A stretch of DNA of 64,000 nucleotides, taken from positions 17,309 through 81,308 of the forward strand of contig CANQVG010000006.1 of the NCBI GenBank assembly GCA_947627235.1, written 5' to 3'. The notes beneath the pieces were generated by a model that saw nothing but the letters and a program-made list of their open reading frames with translations, had not been told where the DNA came from and did not search any database. This document shows positions 55,696 through 64,000 of the stretch, piece after piece (positions within the stretch are counted from its first letter, which is position 1; every line of letters starts with the position of its first letter). The position numbers and the translations under genes were made by a program. Origin of the DNA: an uncultured Clostridia bacterium (lineage in GTDB: Bacteria; Bacillota; Clostridia; Oscillospirales; Ruminococcaceae).

Positions 55696-57042
55696 TTATT
55701 TTCCGGCGATAGTAAGTCCCTCGACCAACACCGACGGCGATGCGAAGTTGGTGATGCCGAACGAGCGCGGCAGTTTTACCTCTGAGGATATGGCAGCGAT
55801 ATTGCCGAGCAGGGTGTAAAAGTTTCCGGAGACGGTAAATGACTTGACGGCTTTTGTTTTCTTTCCGTTCTCTATCATATATCCCGAGCTTTGGAGCGAG
55901 AAGTCGCCCGAAACGGCGTTCGCGCCGGCGTGAAGTCCGCCCAATTCGTTTATATACACGCCGTTTCCAGCCTTTGCAATAAGCTCGTCTTCGGTCAGAC
56001 TGCCCGCTTCAAGGTAAAGCGTAAACGGTCTTATTCCCACGCCGGAGGAGTAGCCGGCTTTTGAGGCGTTTCCGGTGGTCTTTATGCCTGCGATATGCGC
56101 CGTCTTGAGGTTGTAAAGAAGAGTTTTCAGAACGCCGTTTTCGATGATGTTCTTGCGGTGAGCAGGAGAACCCTCGGCGTCAAAGTTTATCGGCATCGCG
56201 GAGTCCTTATAGAACGGATCGTCGACTATTGTCACAATGTCCGCGGCTATCTTCTGACCCTCTTTTCCGGCGAGCCTTGAAAGTCCTTTCTGAGCGTTTT
56301 CGGAGTTGAAGATCCCGCTGAAAGTTCCGAGCAGGCTTATCATAGCGTGGTGGGAGAAAACCACGGGATAGCTTCCGGTGGGAGCTACGTCGGCGTTCAT
56401 CATAGATTTTGCGTTCTTAACGGCTTCCTCGGCGGCTTCCTTAACGTCAATTTTCTTAAAGTCGCCGCTTTTTACACAGAAGTCGTTTGACATCTCTTTT
56501 CCGTCAGACACTACGGCGTCCGCATAGAACGCTGCGATATTATTTGTGTAGCTCAGGTCAAGACCGTTTGAGTTGAAGATAGCGATGGTCTGCCTGCCGC
56601 TCTGAGCGCCCGATGAGGTTCCGTCTATGACGGCAGGGTCGGCGGCATAAATTGCCTCCTGACCGGCAAGCGCGGTGTTTATCAGCTCCTCGGTGGTGGG
56701 TAGCTCGTAGGGAGTGAACGTTAACGGCTCATACTCCTCGCCGCCCGATACCAAAAACTGTTTGTCTTCGGTTTCAAGGGTGGATGCGTTTTCTTTTGCG
56801 CGTTTTACTATGCTCTCCGCCTGCTCGGCGTTTAGCTCCTCGGTAGATGCGTAACCCATCCTGCCGTCAACTATGCAGCGGAAGCACACGCCGCCGTCTA
56901 CCGAAGACGAGAAAGAGTTTATCTCGTGTTTGAAAACGTCTGCGGAGGTGCTTTCGGACGAACTGTAGTAAAGCTCATATTCTTTTATGCCGTACTTTTG
57001 GGCGGCGTCAATGACCGCCTGTTTAAATTTCAAAAAATCCAT
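55696..57042 (-). CDS. TldD/PmbA family, non-catalytic partner (TldE-like)
   Basis: TldD/PmbA fold reading without HExxxH; adjacent to TldD. Confidence 0.85.
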   Translation of the reverse strand: MDFLKFKQAVIDAAQKYGIKEYELYYSSSESTSADVFKHEINSFSSSVDGGVCFRCIVDGRMGYASTEELNAEQAESIVKRAKENASTLETEDKQFLVSGGEEYEPLTFTPYELPTTEELINTALAGQEAIYAADPAVIDGTSSGAQSGRQTIAIFNSNGLDLSYTNNIAAFYADAVVSDGKEMSNDFCVKSGDFKKIDVKEAAEEAVKNAKSMMNADVAPTGSYPVVFSHHAMISLLGTFSGIFNSENAQKGLSRLAGKEGQKIAADIVTIVDDPFYKDSAMPINFDAEGSPAHRKNIIENGVLKTLLYNLKTAHIAGIKTTGNASKAGYSSGVGIRPFTLYLEAGSLTEDELIAKAGNGVYINELGGLHAGANAVSGDFSLQSSGYMIENGKKTKAVKSFTVSGNFYTLLGNIAAISSEVKLPRSFGITNFASPSVLVEGLTIAGK

Positions 57043-57062
57043 AGTGGCTTACCTCCTTAAGA

Positions 57063-58451
57063 TTATCTTCCGCCGACGGTTATTTTGCTGACGCGGATAA
57101 GCGGTTCGCCGACGGTAGTGGGAATAGAGCCGCTTGATGCGCCGCACATACCGGTGCCGAGGTCGAGATTCTTTCCGACCATATCAATGTTCATTATGAC
57201 GTCCGAGCCTTTTCCGACGAGTGAGGCGCCGCGGACAGGTTCGCAAATCTTTCCGTTGCGGACAAGATAGCCCTCGTTGACCGCAAAGTTAAATTCTCCG
57301 GTGGTCGGATTTACCGAGCCGCCGCCCATAGACTTTGCAAACAGACCGTACTCCATAGAGGAGATGATGTCGTCGTTGTCGTCGTTGCCCTCGACGATGA
57401 ATGTATTTGTCATTCTGGAGGTTGTGGTATAGCTGTAGTCCTGACGGCGGGCGGAGCCTGTAGGTTCCATACCCATTCTTCTGCCGTTGAACTTGTCAAC
57501 CATATAGGTTTTGAGTATGCCGTTTTCGATAAGTACGTTGCGGCGTGCGGGAGTACCCTCGTCGTCGATGTTTATGGAGCCCCACGCGTTCGGAATAGTG
57601 CCGTCGTCCACGGCGGTGACCTTAGGACCGGCTATCTGCTGACCGAGTTTTCCTGCAAACTGCGAGGTGCCGTAAGCGACGCTCGAAGCCTCAAGCGAGT
57701 GACCGCAGGCCTCATGGAAGATTACGCCGCCGAAGCCGTTTCCTATCGCAACGGGCATAACCCCCGCCGGACAGTAGCCGGCTCCCGCCATAATTACCGC
57801 CTGTTCTGCGGCTCTTATACCGACCTCCTTGGCGTTGACCTCGTGTTCAAACATTTCCATACCCATTCTTCTGCCGGGGCCGAAGAAGCCAGTCTGAGTC
57901 TCGCCGTTCTTCTCGGCGACGGCGTTGATTGCTATTCTGGTTCTAATCTGCCTGTCCTGAGCATAAATGCCCTCGCTTGTTGCGATCAGGATATTGTGGT
58001 CGATATCCAAAAGGGTGCCTGTGACCTGCTTGATGCAGTCCGAATATTCCTTAGCTGCAAAGTAGCCGTCTTTCAGAATCTTGACCTTTTCGGAGTTGGG
58101 AACCGTTGCGGGAACGGTCTTTATGGGGTGAATGTCCCCGAAAAGCCTCTCTCTGAGGTCAATGGATATCTGTGCCGTGCCTTGGCCCAGAGCATCGGCT
58201 GCCTTTTCGGCGCATCTCAGAAGACCTGCCTCCGAGGTGTCTACCGTTGACGCCATTACGCTGCGCAGTCCCTTGAATACGCGGATGCCCGCTCCCGCAA
58301 TGACCGAATCGTTCACCGAATCCACTTTGTCGGCAATCATATTTATGGAATGATTGAGCGAGTGTTCGGCAAAGATTTCGGCGTAATCGGCGCCTGTGGA
58401 GACAGCTTTTGCGAGAACCCGCGCGCAAACTTCTCTTGAAATCATATGCAT
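57063..58451 (-). CDS. TldD-like metallopeptidase
   Basis: VIFHEACGHSLEASSVAYGTSQFAGKLGQQIA (HExxxH); MGGGSVNPTTGEFNFAV. Confidence 0.9.
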   Translation of the reverse strand: MHMISREVCARVLAKAVSTGADYAEIFAEHSLNHSINMIADKVDSVNDSVIAGAGIRVFKGLRSVMASTVDTSEAGLLRCAEKAADALGQGTAQISIDLRERLFGDIHPIKTVPATVPNSEKVKILKDGYFAAKEYSDCIKQVTGTLLDIDHNILIATSEGIYAQDRQIRTRIAINAVAEKNGETQTGFFGPGRRMGMEMFEHEVNAKEVGIRAAEQAVIMAGAGYCPAGVMPVAIGNGFGGVIFHEACGHSLEASSVAYGTSQFAGKLGQQIAGPKVTAVDDGTIPNAWGSINIDDEGTPARRNVLIENGILKTYMVDKFNGRRMGMEPTGSARRQDYSYTTTSRMTNTFIVEGNDDNDDIISSMEYGLFAKSMGGGSVNPTTGEFNFAVNEGYLVRNGKICEPVRGASLVGKGSDVIMNIDMVGKNLDLGTGMCGASSGSIPTTVGEPLIRVSKITVGGR

Positions 58452-58608
58452 ATGCTCCTTTACTTTTTATTAACCCTTGCGGGTATATTACTGTTAAATT
58501 ATATACCGATTTCCCGATGGTGTCAAGAGAGGAAATTTTACTCAGTATACGTTTTACGTGCGGGATATTTTTCCTCCGAACGGACATAATAGCTTTGAGG
58601 TGATATTT

Positions 58609-59907
58609 ATGAAATCTGTCTGGCAGGACGTGTCCGAGCCGGAGCGTTTCGGAGAGTTAAAAGGCAGCGTCAAAACCGACGTTCTTGTGATAGGCGGAGG
58701 AATGGCGGGACTTTTATGCGCACGGATGCTTAAGGACAGAGGAACGGACTGCGTTCTCATAGAGGCTGACAGGATTCTGTGCGGCGTTACCCGCAATACG
58801 ACGGCTAAAATTACATTCCAGCATGGTCTTATATACGATAAACTTACACGCACGTTTGGCGAGGATGCGGCGCGTGCATATCTTCAGGCAAACAATTCCG
58901 CGATTGCTGTCTACCGCGAAATGTGCAGGAATATCGACTGCGATTTTGAGGAAAAAAGCTCGTATGTTTATTCTTTATACAGCCGCCGCAAGGCGGAACG
59001 GGAAACCGCTGCTCTACAAAGGCTCGGGTGTCCGGCGCAGTTTGTTACCGAGCTGAGGCTGCCCTTTGAGGTCGCGGGCGCGGTCAGAGTAGACGGTCAG
59101 GCGCAGTTCAATCCGCTGAAATTCGGGCGTTCGATTGTTTCTGGACTCAGGATATACGAGAACACAAAGGCGCTTGAATTATCGCCGCACAGGGTTAAGA
59201 CAAACCGCGGATATATAGATGCCGAAAAAATAATTGTCGCTACTCATTTTCCGATTCTGAACAAGCACGGTGCGTTCTTTGTAAAAATGTATCAGGACCG
59301 CTCTTATGTTATTGCACTCAAAGACGCCCAGAATGTAGACGGAATGTATATAGACGAGTCCGGCAAAGGGCTTTCTTTCCGAAATTACAAGGACGTTCTT
59401 CTTCTCGGCGGAGGCAGTCACCGCACCGGAAAAAAGGGCGGCAACTGGGACGCTTTGGAAAAGTTTGCGAAAAAGTACTATCCCGACGCAAAGGAGGTGT
59501 GCCGTTGGGCGACGCAGGATTGCATCACCCTCGACGGGATTCCGTATATCGGTCAGTATTCCGCAAATACCCCCGACCTTTATGTCGCGACCGGATTCAA
59601 CAAGTGGGGTATGACCTCGTCGATGGTATCCGCACAGATACTGAGCGACCTCGTTCTCGGAGAGAAAAACCAATATGCAAAACTGTTTTCTCCTTCACGA
59701 AGTATTCTGCATCCGAAGCTTTTTTCAAATGCTTTCGAGACAGCTCTGAATCTTATCACTCCTACGGCTCCCAGATGTCCTCATCTCGGCTGCGCCCTAA
59801 AGTACAACACTGCCGAACATACCTGGGACTGTCCCTGCCACGGCTCCCGCTTTGAGAAAAACGGCAAGCTGATAGAGGGACCCGCAACCGACGACAAAAA
59901 GCTTTGA
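58609..59907 (+). CDS. FAD-dependent oxidoreductase with C-terminal Rieske [2Fe-2S] domain
   Basis: DVLVIGGGMAGLLCARML; CPHLGCALKYNTAEHTWDCPCHGSRF. Confidence 0.92.
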   Translation: MKSVWQDVSEPERFGELKGSVKTDVLVIGGGMAGLLCARMLKDRGTDCVLIEADRILCGVTRNTTAKITFQHGLIYDKLTRTFGEDAARAYLQANNSAIAVYREMCRNIDCDFEEKSSYVYSLYSRRKAERETAALQRLGCPAQFVTELRLPFEVAGAVRVDGQAQFNPLKFGRSIVSGLRIYENTKALELSPHRVKTNRGYIDAEKIIVATHFPILNKHGAFFVKMYQDRSYVIALKDAQNVDGMYIDESGKGLSFRNYKDVLLLGGGSHRTGKKGGNWDALEKFAKKYYPDAKEVCRWATQDCITLDGIPYIGQYSANTPDLYVATGFNKWGMTSSMVSAQILSDLVLGEKNQYAKLFSPSRSILHPKLFSNAFETALNLITPTAPRCPHLGCALKYNTAEHTWDCPCHGSRFEKNGKLIEGPATDDKKL

Positions 59908-59939
59908 TTCAACGCATAATAAGATTTTCCAAACAAAAC

Positions 59940-59972
59940 AGCCGAGATGATAAAAAGTCAATCATCTCGGCT
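59940..59972 (+). terminator. Terminator
   Basis: agccgagatgat-aaaaagtca-atcatctcggct-atttctg. Confidence 0.8.
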
Positions 59973-60017
59973 ATTTCTGTCATTGATATTGCGCCGAATG
60001 TCAGGTATTCTATAAGT

Positions 60018-60078
60018 ATGACAAAAGTTTTTGACGCGCCGCTCAATATTTATGCTATATGTGTAAAGCTTTTGTCAT
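60018..60078 (+). promoter_or_regulatory. Candidate regulated promoter bracketed by inverted repeat
   Basis: atgacaaaag (60018-60027) and cttttgtcat (60069-60078) flank TTGACG...TGCTATAT. Confidence 0.55.
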
Positions 60079-60137
60079 AACATCTGCGAATCACAATTCA
60101 AAATGAATACCCTAAAAGCATCTGAAAGGAGATTTAT

Positions 60138-61529
60138 ATGAAAAAACAGGCATTTAATCCTTATCTTCCGTCGTGGGAGTATATACCCGACGGCGAGCCA
60201 TACGTTTTCGGAGACAGAGTATACGTCTACGGTTCACACGACTTCTATAACGGCTACGTCTTTTGTATGGGGGACTATGTATGCTGGTCGGCGCCCGTCG
60301 ACGACCTCGGAAACTGGCGTTATGAGGGCGTTATTTATCCCAAGACTTCCGACCCCTTGAATCCGGACGGCAGAATGTGTCTCTATGCGCCCGACGTCAC
60401 TGTCGGCCCCGACGGCAGGTATTACCTCTATTATGTGCTCGACAAAGTGTCGGTCGTATCTGTGGCAGTTTGCGACACTCCGGCTGGAAAATATGAATTT
60501 TACGGCTATGTACACTATCCCGACGGTACCCGTCTCGGCGACAGAAAGGGCGACGAGCCGCAGTTTGACCCCGGCGTCATTACAGAGGGAAAAAGGACAT
60601 ATCTTTACACCGGCTTCTGCGGCAGGGGAGACCGCTCGCGCACCGGTGCTCAGGCGACTGTTCTCGGCGAGGATATGCTCACGGTTATCGAAGACCCCGT
60701 AATCATAGCTCCCGGCTGCATGTATTCCGCGGGAACGGGCTTTGAGGGTCACGCGTTCTTCGAGGCGCCGTCTATCCGCAAGATAGGCGATACATATTAC
60801 TTTGTATATTCCTCCGAGGTAATGCACGAGCTGTGTTATGCCACTTCCAAATCCCCGCGCGAGGGCTTCAAATACGGGGGAGTTATCGTCTCGAACGGCG
60901 ATATCGGAATTTCCTCCTACAAGCCCGCCGAGATGAACGTAGGCAACACCGGCAACAACCACGGCAGCATAGTAGAGATAAACGGCGAGTGGTACATCTT
61001 CTATCACCGCCAGACCAACGGAACGTGGTTCTCAAGGCAGGGCTGCGCAGAAAAAATAAAGGTAAACTCAGACGGAAGCATACCGCAGGTTGAGATGACA
61101 TCCTGCGGCTTAAACGGCGGACCGCTCGTAGGTAAAGGGGAGTTTCCTGCGTATCTCGCCTGCAATATTTTCAACGTCAACGAGGGCAGGCACTTCGGCA
61201 ACGCTAAGATAGTTCAGGACGGCAGGGACGGCGACGAAGAAACAGGCTACGTAGCGGGAATCGGCGACGGCACTACCGTAGGTTTCAAATATCTCGATTG
61301 CAGGGGCGTGAGCGACGTCAGGATAACTGCGCGCGGCTATATGCACGGCAAGGTCGAGGTGAGGACGGAGTGGAACGGTCCCGTGCTCGGAGAAATAAGA
61401 ATTGAAAGCTGGAACATATGGCACGAATTTAAGTCGGAAAAGCCGATAGCTATACCCGACGGCGTTCACGCTATTTACCTCACATTCAGGGGCGGCGGAG
61501 CGCATCTCAAATCGTTTACACTGGTGTAG
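60138..61529 (+). CDS. Glycoside hydrolase family 43-like protein with C-terminal CBM-like domain
   Basis: NPYLPSWEYIPDGEPYVFGDRVYVYGSHD, LYAPDVTVGPDGRYYLYY, catalytic-type FFEAPSIRKIGDTYYFVYS. Confidence 0.92.
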   Translation: MKKQAFNPYLPSWEYIPDGEPYVFGDRVYVYGSHDFYNGYVFCMGDYVCWSAPVDDLGNWRYEGVIYPKTSDPLNPDGRMCLYAPDVTVGPDGRYYLYYVLDKVSVVSVAVCDTPAGKYEFYGYVHYPDGTRLGDRKGDEPQFDPGVITEGKRTYLYTGFCGRGDRSRTGAQATVLGEDMLTVIEDPVIIAPGCMYSAGTGFEGHAFFEAPSIRKIGDTYYFVYSSEVMHELCYATSKSPREGFKYGGVIVSNGDIGISSYKPAEMNVGNTGNNHGSIVEINGEWYIFYHRQTNGTWFSRQGCAEKIKVNSDGSIPQVEMTSCGLNGGPLVGKGEFPAYLACNIFNVNEGRHFGNAKIVQDGRDGDEETGYVAGIGDGTTVGFKYLDCRGVSDVRITARGYMHGKVEVRTEWNGPVLGEIRIESWNIWHEFKSEKPIAIPDGVHAIYLTFRGGGAHLKSFTLV

Positions 61530-61558
61530 TTTATAAATACATTTAAAGGAGGAACATT

Positions 61559-63073
61559 ATGTTAAGAATCGTTAAAACCGAGAACGGAACCGTGCGCGGC
61601 ATCGAGGCCGCCGACCCGAGGATCACCGCTTTCAAGGGAATACCATTCGCGGCGCCGCCTGTTGGTAAAAACAGATGGCGCGCTCCCCAGCCCGCCGAAA
61701 ACTGGGAGGGCGTGCGCGACTGTTTCCGCTTCGCGCCTATATCGGTTCAGGACACTCCGGGTCTCGGAACCGACATCTACTGCCGCGAGTGGCACGTCGA
61801 CCCCGACATAGCAATGGACGAGGACTGCCTATATCTCAATGTCTGGACGCCGGCAAAGTCTGCCGACGAAAAGCTGCCGGTGTTCGTGTGGTTCTTCGGC
61901 GGCGGATTCCAGTGGGGCTATCCCGCCGAGATGGAGTTTGACGGCGAGCGCCTCGCCCGCAGGGGAATAGTGGTCGTAACGGTCAACTACAGACTGAATG
62001 TCTTCGGCTTTATGGCACACCCCGATATCACCCGCGACCAGCCCGACGCCCCTGCGAATTTCGGTCATCTTGACCAGCAGGCGGGCATCAAATGGGTAGT
62101 GCGCAATATCGCGGCGTTCGGCGGCGACCCGCACTGCATAACCATAGGCGGACAGTCGGCAGGCGGCGGAAGCGTAATGAATCAGATGGCAAGCCCGCAG
62201 AACGTAGGTCTGTTCCAGCGTGCGCTCGTTATGAGCGGCATAATCAGGAGTCCTTACGCTGCCGGCGGCTTCGGCACTCCGAACACCCTCGAAAACGCCG
62301 AGAAAAACGGCGCGGCGTTTGTGGAATTTTTAGGTTGCAAGTCGATTGACGAGGCGAGAAAGATAGACGCCAAGACCGTCCTTGCAAAATACAACGAGTT
62401 CGGGCGCAGAATGTTCGGCGTTCAGGACGGCAAATTCCTTGTCGGCGACGCTTCAAAGCTCTTCCTTGAGGGCAAATATGTCAACGTACCCGTTATGGCG
62501 GGCAACACCGCCGACGAGTTCCACAGCGGGATTATGGCTAAGACTCCCGAGGAATACGTCGCGAAGGTAAAGGAGATATTCGGCGACAGGGCGGAGGAGT
62601 TTTTGGCGCTCGACGAGGCGAAGTTCGACGAAAGCGGTTTCAGCGCCCGCACTGCGGGAATAGAGCAGTCGATAAAGGCGATGTTTGCGGAGCGCAAAAA
62701 GTCGGGCAACGAGATGAACGGCTACTACTACCGCTTTGAGCCGGACATTCCCGGTTGGGACAATCCCGGGACATTCCACTCCGTCGACCTGTGGTTCTTC
62801 TTCGAGACGCTTGCGAAGTGCTGGAGACCTTTTGTAGGTCGTCACTACGACCTCGCGCGCCAGATGGCGAACTATCTTGTAAACTTTATCAAGACCGGCG
62901 ACCCGAACGGCATTGACGCCGACGGCACCCAGATGCCCGAGTGGAAGCCTTTTAATGACGAAACTCCGGTTGAAATGCGCTTTACGTCAGAGGGTGCGAA
63001 GCCCGAGACGGAGAACGTCTCCAAATTCAGCGAAATGCTCCGCGAAAAGGTAATCGAGAGTCTGAAGAACTGA
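61559..63073 (+). CDS. Type-B carboxylesterase
   Basis: FKGIPFAAPPVGKNRWRAPQP, EDCLYLNVWTP, nucleophile elbow IGGQSAGGGSV. Confidence 0.93.
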   Translation: MLRIVKTENGTVRGIEAADPRITAFKGIPFAAPPVGKNRWRAPQPAENWEGVRDCFRFAPISVQDTPGLGTDIYCREWHVDPDIAMDEDCLYLNVWTPAKSADEKLPVFVWFFGGGFQWGYPAEMEFDGERLARRGIVVVTVNYRLNVFGFMAHPDITRDQPDAPANFGHLDQQAGIKWVVRNIAAFGGDPHCITIGGQSAGGGSVMNQMASPQNVGLFQRALVMSGIIRSPYAAGGFGTPNTLENAEKNGAAFVEFLGCKSIDEARKIDAKTVLAKYNEFGRRMFGVQDGKFLVGDASKLFLEGKYVNVPVMAGNTADEFHSGIMAKTPEEYVAKVKEIFGDRAEEFLALDEAKFDESGFSARTAGIEQSIKAMFAERKKSGNEMNGYYYRFEPDIPGWDNPGTFHSVDLWFFFETLAKCWRPFVGRHYDLARQMANYLVNFIKTGDPNGIDADGTQMPEWKPFNDETPVEMRFTSEGAKPETENVSKFSEMLREKVIESLKN

Positions 63074-63083
63074 TAATATAAGA

Positions 63084-63110
63084 AAAGAGCAGGCGCTGTG
63101 CCTGCTCTTT
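63084..63110. terminator. Bidirectional terminator
   Basis: aaagagcaggc-gctgt-gcctgctcttt. Confidence 0.85.
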
Positions 63111-63119
63111 TTGTCTGTA

Positions 63120-63764
63120 TCAATATCCGATTTTGAGGACAACCTCGGTGTCGGAACCGACGCCACTCTTAAAGACTTTGTCGGCTCCTTCGGTGCCTGC
63201 CATACCTCCGAAGTGCGTCGGTACGGCGATTTTCGGCTTCATTTTGTTGATAAATTCAGCGGCTTCCTTTGCATCCATTGTGAATTTTCCCCCGACAGGT
63301 ATCAGCGCGATACTGACAGGCAGAGCGGCTATTTCCTCAAGACCGTCGGTGTCTCCGGCGACGTAAACAAGCTCATCCTCGAGCGAAACGGCGTAGCCCA
63401 CCCATCTGCTCTCGGGAGTGTGGAATGGTCTGCCGATATTATAGGCGGGCAGGGTTTTAAAGCTTATCCCCGCGATTTCAGCGGTTTCACCGGGGTTGAC
63501 AAATAAGCATTTTGATGGCAAGATGCCTGCCTTTTCAAAGTCAGTCTTCATAGAAGCGGGCGCGACAAAGAGAGTCTCGGGCTTCGAGACCTTTTTTATG
63601 TCCTCCGGTGAGAAGTGGTCGGGGTGGGAGTGGGTAATAAAAATAATGTCCGCGTCGTGCGGCTCCGCTTTCAGCAGGAACGGGTCGAAGCGAAGAACTT
63701 TTCCCGAGTCGATTCTTATGCTGCTCTGGGCGTTTACGGTGATTCTGTCGATAAGCTTTGTCAT
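63120..63764 (-). CDS. MBL-fold metallo-hydrolase
   Basis: IIFITHSHPDHFSPED; VYVAGDTDGLEE; VPTHFGGM. Confidence 0.9.
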   Translation of the reverse strand: MTKLIDRITVNAQSSIRIDSGKVLRFDPFLLKAEPHDADIIFITHSHPDHFSPEDIKKVSKPETLFVAPASMKTDFEKAGILPSKCLFVNPGETAEIAGISFKTLPAYNIGRPFHTPESRWVGYAVSLEDELVYVAGDTDGLEEIAALPVSIALIPVGGKFTMDAKEAAEFINKMKPKIAVPTHFGGMAGTEGADKVFKSGVGSDTEVVLKIGY

Positions 63765-63842
63765 AGCTTTGCCTCCTTTTTTCTTCATTATAACGCAAAG
63801 CTCAGAAAATTTCAAGCGGTCCAAAAAAATCTCAAAAAAGGC

Positions 63843-63871
63843 TTGACAATCGGGGGCGTTTTGCGTATAAT
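63843..63871 (+). promoter_or_regulatory. Consensus sigma-A promoter of the tRNA
   Basis: TTGACA-17 bp-TATAAT. Confidence 0.9.
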
Positions 63872-63923
63872 CAAAATGTTACTGAAAACTGTTACTAAAA
63901 AATCTTTTAACTAAGTTCACCAT

Positions 63924-64000
63924 GGAGAAATACCCAAGAGGTGAAGGGGCTCCCCTGCTAAGGGAGTAGGTCGGGTAACCGGCGCGAGGGTTCAAATCCC
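63924..64000 (+). tRNA. tRNA-Ser(GCT), 3' end cut by window edge
   Basis: ggagaaatacccaagaggt..., anticodon stem-loop ctccc-ctGCTaa-gggag, long variable arm, T-loop ggttcaaatccc. Confidence 0.92.

Noticed and set aside
55696-58451. RiPP biosynthetic cluster around TldD/TldE
   Set aside because: No precursor peptide, radical SAM, YcaO or dehydratase gene nearby.

Overview
This 64 kb window looks chromosomal, from a low-redundancy Clostridia (Oscillospiraceae-like) genome. It is mostly housekeeping and carbohydrate-use genes; I see no prophage, CRISPR array, transposase or plasmid module. Recognisable blocks: (1) 1-6.1 kb, an operon of response regulator, ABC ATPase, four paralogous ABC-2 permeases and a histidine kinase (cut by the window edge); (2) an XRE regulator and a CPBP-type protease; (3) valS behind a T-box, prfB, tmcAL, an OGG-like glycosylase; (4) rlmB followed by a large membrane protein that reads as a degenerate P-type ATPase; (5) an orphan solute-binding lipoprotein and a GH2 enzyme; (6) upp, then a Cys T-box with cysE-cysS; (7) extracytoplasmic folding factors; (8) a GT2-YfhO pair; (9) a surface-protein/lipoprotein cluster with an almost perfect tandem gene duplication; (10) dnaX-ybaB-recR-tadA with SRP RNA; (11) a sugar operon with duplicated isomerase and oxidoreductase genes; (12) TldD/TldE-like pair, Rieske oxidoreductase, GH43-esterase operon, MBL hydrolase and a truncated tRNA-Ser(GCT). 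Most notable: the P-type-ATPase-like pseudoenzyme candidate, the tandem duplicated cell-wall-type protein with unrelated promoters, and two hairpin-rich insert-like elements flanked by direct repeats, one of which duplicates the start of the response regulator gene. All family assignments are from reading motifs by eye; no searches were run.
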